NCBI RefSeq assembly: GCF_900166635.1
Contig: NZ_LT800497.1
Coordinates: 3,024,344 to 3,088,343, forward strand
DNA from: Oceanobacillus timonensis
GTDB taxonomy: Bacteria; Bacillota; Bacilli; Bacillales; Amphibacillaceae
Length of the DNA stretch: 64,000 nt
Direction: 5' to 3'
Shown here: one piece after another, positions 62,907 to 64,000 of the stretch
How the letters are laid out: each line of letters opens with the position of its first letter
How positions within the stretch are numbered: the stretch's first letter is position 1
The notes under the pieces: model-generated
Seen by the model: the letters and a program-made list of their open reading frames with translations, nothing else
The model's database searches: none
What the model was told of the DNA's origin: nothing
Translations under genes and position numbers: made by a program

Positions 62907-63380
62907 TAAGCATATAACCCTTGCTGTTCCAGGATGAATATGATCTCTATTATTCTGCTTGTTTTTCGTTCAATCATTCTTCTATTTTTGAACGGGATAT
63001 GGTGTGTAGCTCCGCTCTGGCCAACCACTCCGCTTTTCAAGTGGACCTTCAGCTCGCCCTGCGATGCACAAATGTTTTCGATAGGGCGAGTAACCGTAGC
63101 AATGTTGTCAGGTTAGTATGACCGCTACGGAAAAACACTACGCTTTCCGCGGGCCCCGAGCTCACTCCTCCTCGGAAAAAAGAAGTTCGCTTTTTTCCTG
63201 CGGGGTCTTCCCACTGGGACTGCGCTTACTCGCCCCACCGAAGACATTTGCGCTTTCCCGCAGGAGTCTCCGTGTTTTTCCTCCGCTGGTTAGCTTTATT
63301 GCTCTATGCTTATAGCAACTATTATTTTTTGAAAATTTATTAACCTGACAACATTGGTAACCGTAGTCCCAGGACGTGCA
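62907..63380. repeat. GC-rich non-coding repeat, copy B (interrupted)
   Basis: Homologous to copy A at 40.6 kb: TGCTGTTCCAGGATGA (62923), GATATGGTGTGTAGCTCCGC (62996), GCCAACCACTCCGCTTT (63020), and ACAAATGTTTTCGATAGGGC (63068). It has an extra block of about 55 bp after 62938 compared with copy A and is split by a 257-bp insertion at 63100. The short reading frames on either strand are incidental. The stretch 63381-63689 shows small palindromes (GTGACTGGAGTCAC) but nothing I can assign. Confidence 0.8.
63100..63356. mobile_element. 257-bp MITE-like insertion with 16-bp ITRs and 10-bp target duplication
   Basis: The ends CAATGTTGTCAGGTTA (63100-63115) and TAACCTGACAACATTG (63341-63356) are perfect inverted repeats. 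Outside them lies a perfect 10-bp direct repeat, GTAACCGTAG (63090-63099 and 63357-63366). Copy A has a single related site, GTAAGCGCAG (40711-40720), followed by the same TCCCAG, so it shows the empty site. There is no transposase. The interior (63120-63290) is itself a reversed copy of blocks from copy A. A 10-bp duplication is typical of the IS4 group, but the parental element is not in the window. Confidence 0.85.
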
Positions 63381-63689
63381 AGTGCATGCGTTGTGACTGG
63401 AGTCACGATTTCAGCCTGTAAACCACTAGTTCTACGTGGTTGGCCTGCGCTCTAATAGGATTCTACAGCACATGGAAGAAATGACATCCTGATGAAGTGA
63501 GATGAAATAATCGCTTTTTAGCCTAAATAAACCATCATTTTGATGTTTCCAATGGTTGATTTAGCAGTTCAAATCATGACATCGTGGATCATTCATATCA
63601 AGAATAGCTTTCATTCATAGAAAGGACTGATTCATGCATCACGAAAAATTTGTTCTTTCTGATTTAACTTTTATTAAGTTTGCTGTCTC

Positions 63690-64000
63690 AAACAGCATCG
63701 AATCCCTTGCTAGCGGAGGCGGACCGTTTTGACTCCTGAGGGATCAGCACCATCTGAAGATGCCCTTTTGCCAAGTGCTCTTCTTGGCAAAAGTTAGCTG
63801 AAGAGCGTGCCCCTAGGCAGACTAAGAACGCAACGTCCTGTTGCAACGTCTGCACTAGTACATCCTGTACGTCGGAAAGCAAAACGGTCCGCCGTAGCGG
63901 TCGCCTTACACTGTACCTTCAAATCTTTGTCAATAGCTGTACGGAAGAAACAATCAACCCCTGTTTCTATAGAGTGGAAGTCACTTTTTTTAGTGCCAAA
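63690..64000. repeat. GC-rich non-coding repeat, copy C (runs to window edge)
   Basis: The 3' part (63892-63995) matches copy A: CCGTAGCGGTCGCCTTACAC, CTTTGTCAATAGCTGTACG and GAAGAAACAATCAACCCC. The middle (63826-63880), with GAACGCAACGTCCTGTTGCA, is a reversed relative of the 25.2-kb element. A hairpin CTTTTGCCAAG / CTTGGCAAAAG lies at 63765-63793. It contains no gene. Confidence 0.75.

Noticed and set aside
62921..63882. Short frames at the right end of the window
   Set aside because: They are on repeat and inserted-element sequence, lack ribosome sites and are interrupted differently in each copy.

Overview
The window is about 64 kb of low-GC, gene-dense Firmicute DNA. It comes from an endospore-forming member of the Bacillaceae, most likely a halotolerant genus such as Oceanobacillus or Virgibacillus. 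The evidence is an alpha/beta small acid-soluble spore protein, spore coat genes (CotZ and CotO type), YtrH/YtrI and GerW-family sporulation genes, EzrA, MecA, Spx, SpxH, a T-box and a guanine riboswitch, strong Shine-Dalgarno sequences and many TTG/GTG starts. The genus is inferred from gene order and style; there is no 16S gene here.

Region 1 (1-26.4 kb) keeps the gene order found in B. subtilis around dnaE to rpsD: dnaE (cut by the window edge), ytrH-ytrI, nrnA, ytpI, ytoI, ytkL, a PspA-like gene, an M24 peptidase, a universal stress protein, ytxK-ackA, a guanine-riboswitch-controlled purine operon (pbuG-like permease plus adenine deaminase), tpx, ytfI-ytfJ, a second NAD kinase, sspA, iscS-thiI, ezrA, refZ, a GAF-type methionine sulfoxide reductase and rpsD.

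Region 2 (26.4-34.6 kb) is accessory. It holds a WYL-domain protein, a dicarboxylate/amino-acid symporter, and a small catabolic operon (SorC-type regulator, FGGY kinase, zinc dehydrogenase) whose promoter shows a CcpA site and a palindromic operator. A lone tRNA-Val(GAC) is followed by decayed mobile DNA: an integrase relic, a glycine-rich bacteriocin-like pseudogene with a small membrane protein, and a fragment of a UvrX-type polymerase.

Region 3 (34.6-62.8 kb) is collinear, in reverse, with the B. subtilis yja-yjb-yjc segment: yjcH-yjcG-yjcF, a DUF421 protein, cotZ, cotO, mgtE, prpE, the relQ-nadK-rluD-family operon, yjbK, a truncated globin with spxH, pepF, coiA, mecA, spx, an inserted glnK-amtB nitrogen operon, yjbC, a secreted glycosidase-like protein, trpS with a T-box, yjbA, fabH-fabF with a FapR-like site, med and yjaV. 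Functional threads are Spx control (Spx, SpxH, MecA), nucleotide signalling (RelQ, NadK, PrpE), type II fatty acid synthesis and spore coat assembly.

Region 4 (62.8-64 kb) has no convincing gene. It is a nest of GC-rich non-coding repeats, related to a copy at 40.6 kb, into which a 257-bp element has inserted. That element has perfect 16-bp inverted ends and a 10-bp target duplication. A different palindromic element of 203 bp lies at 25.1 kb and shares a module with the last repeat. I found no CRISPR array, rRNA or complete transposase gene.
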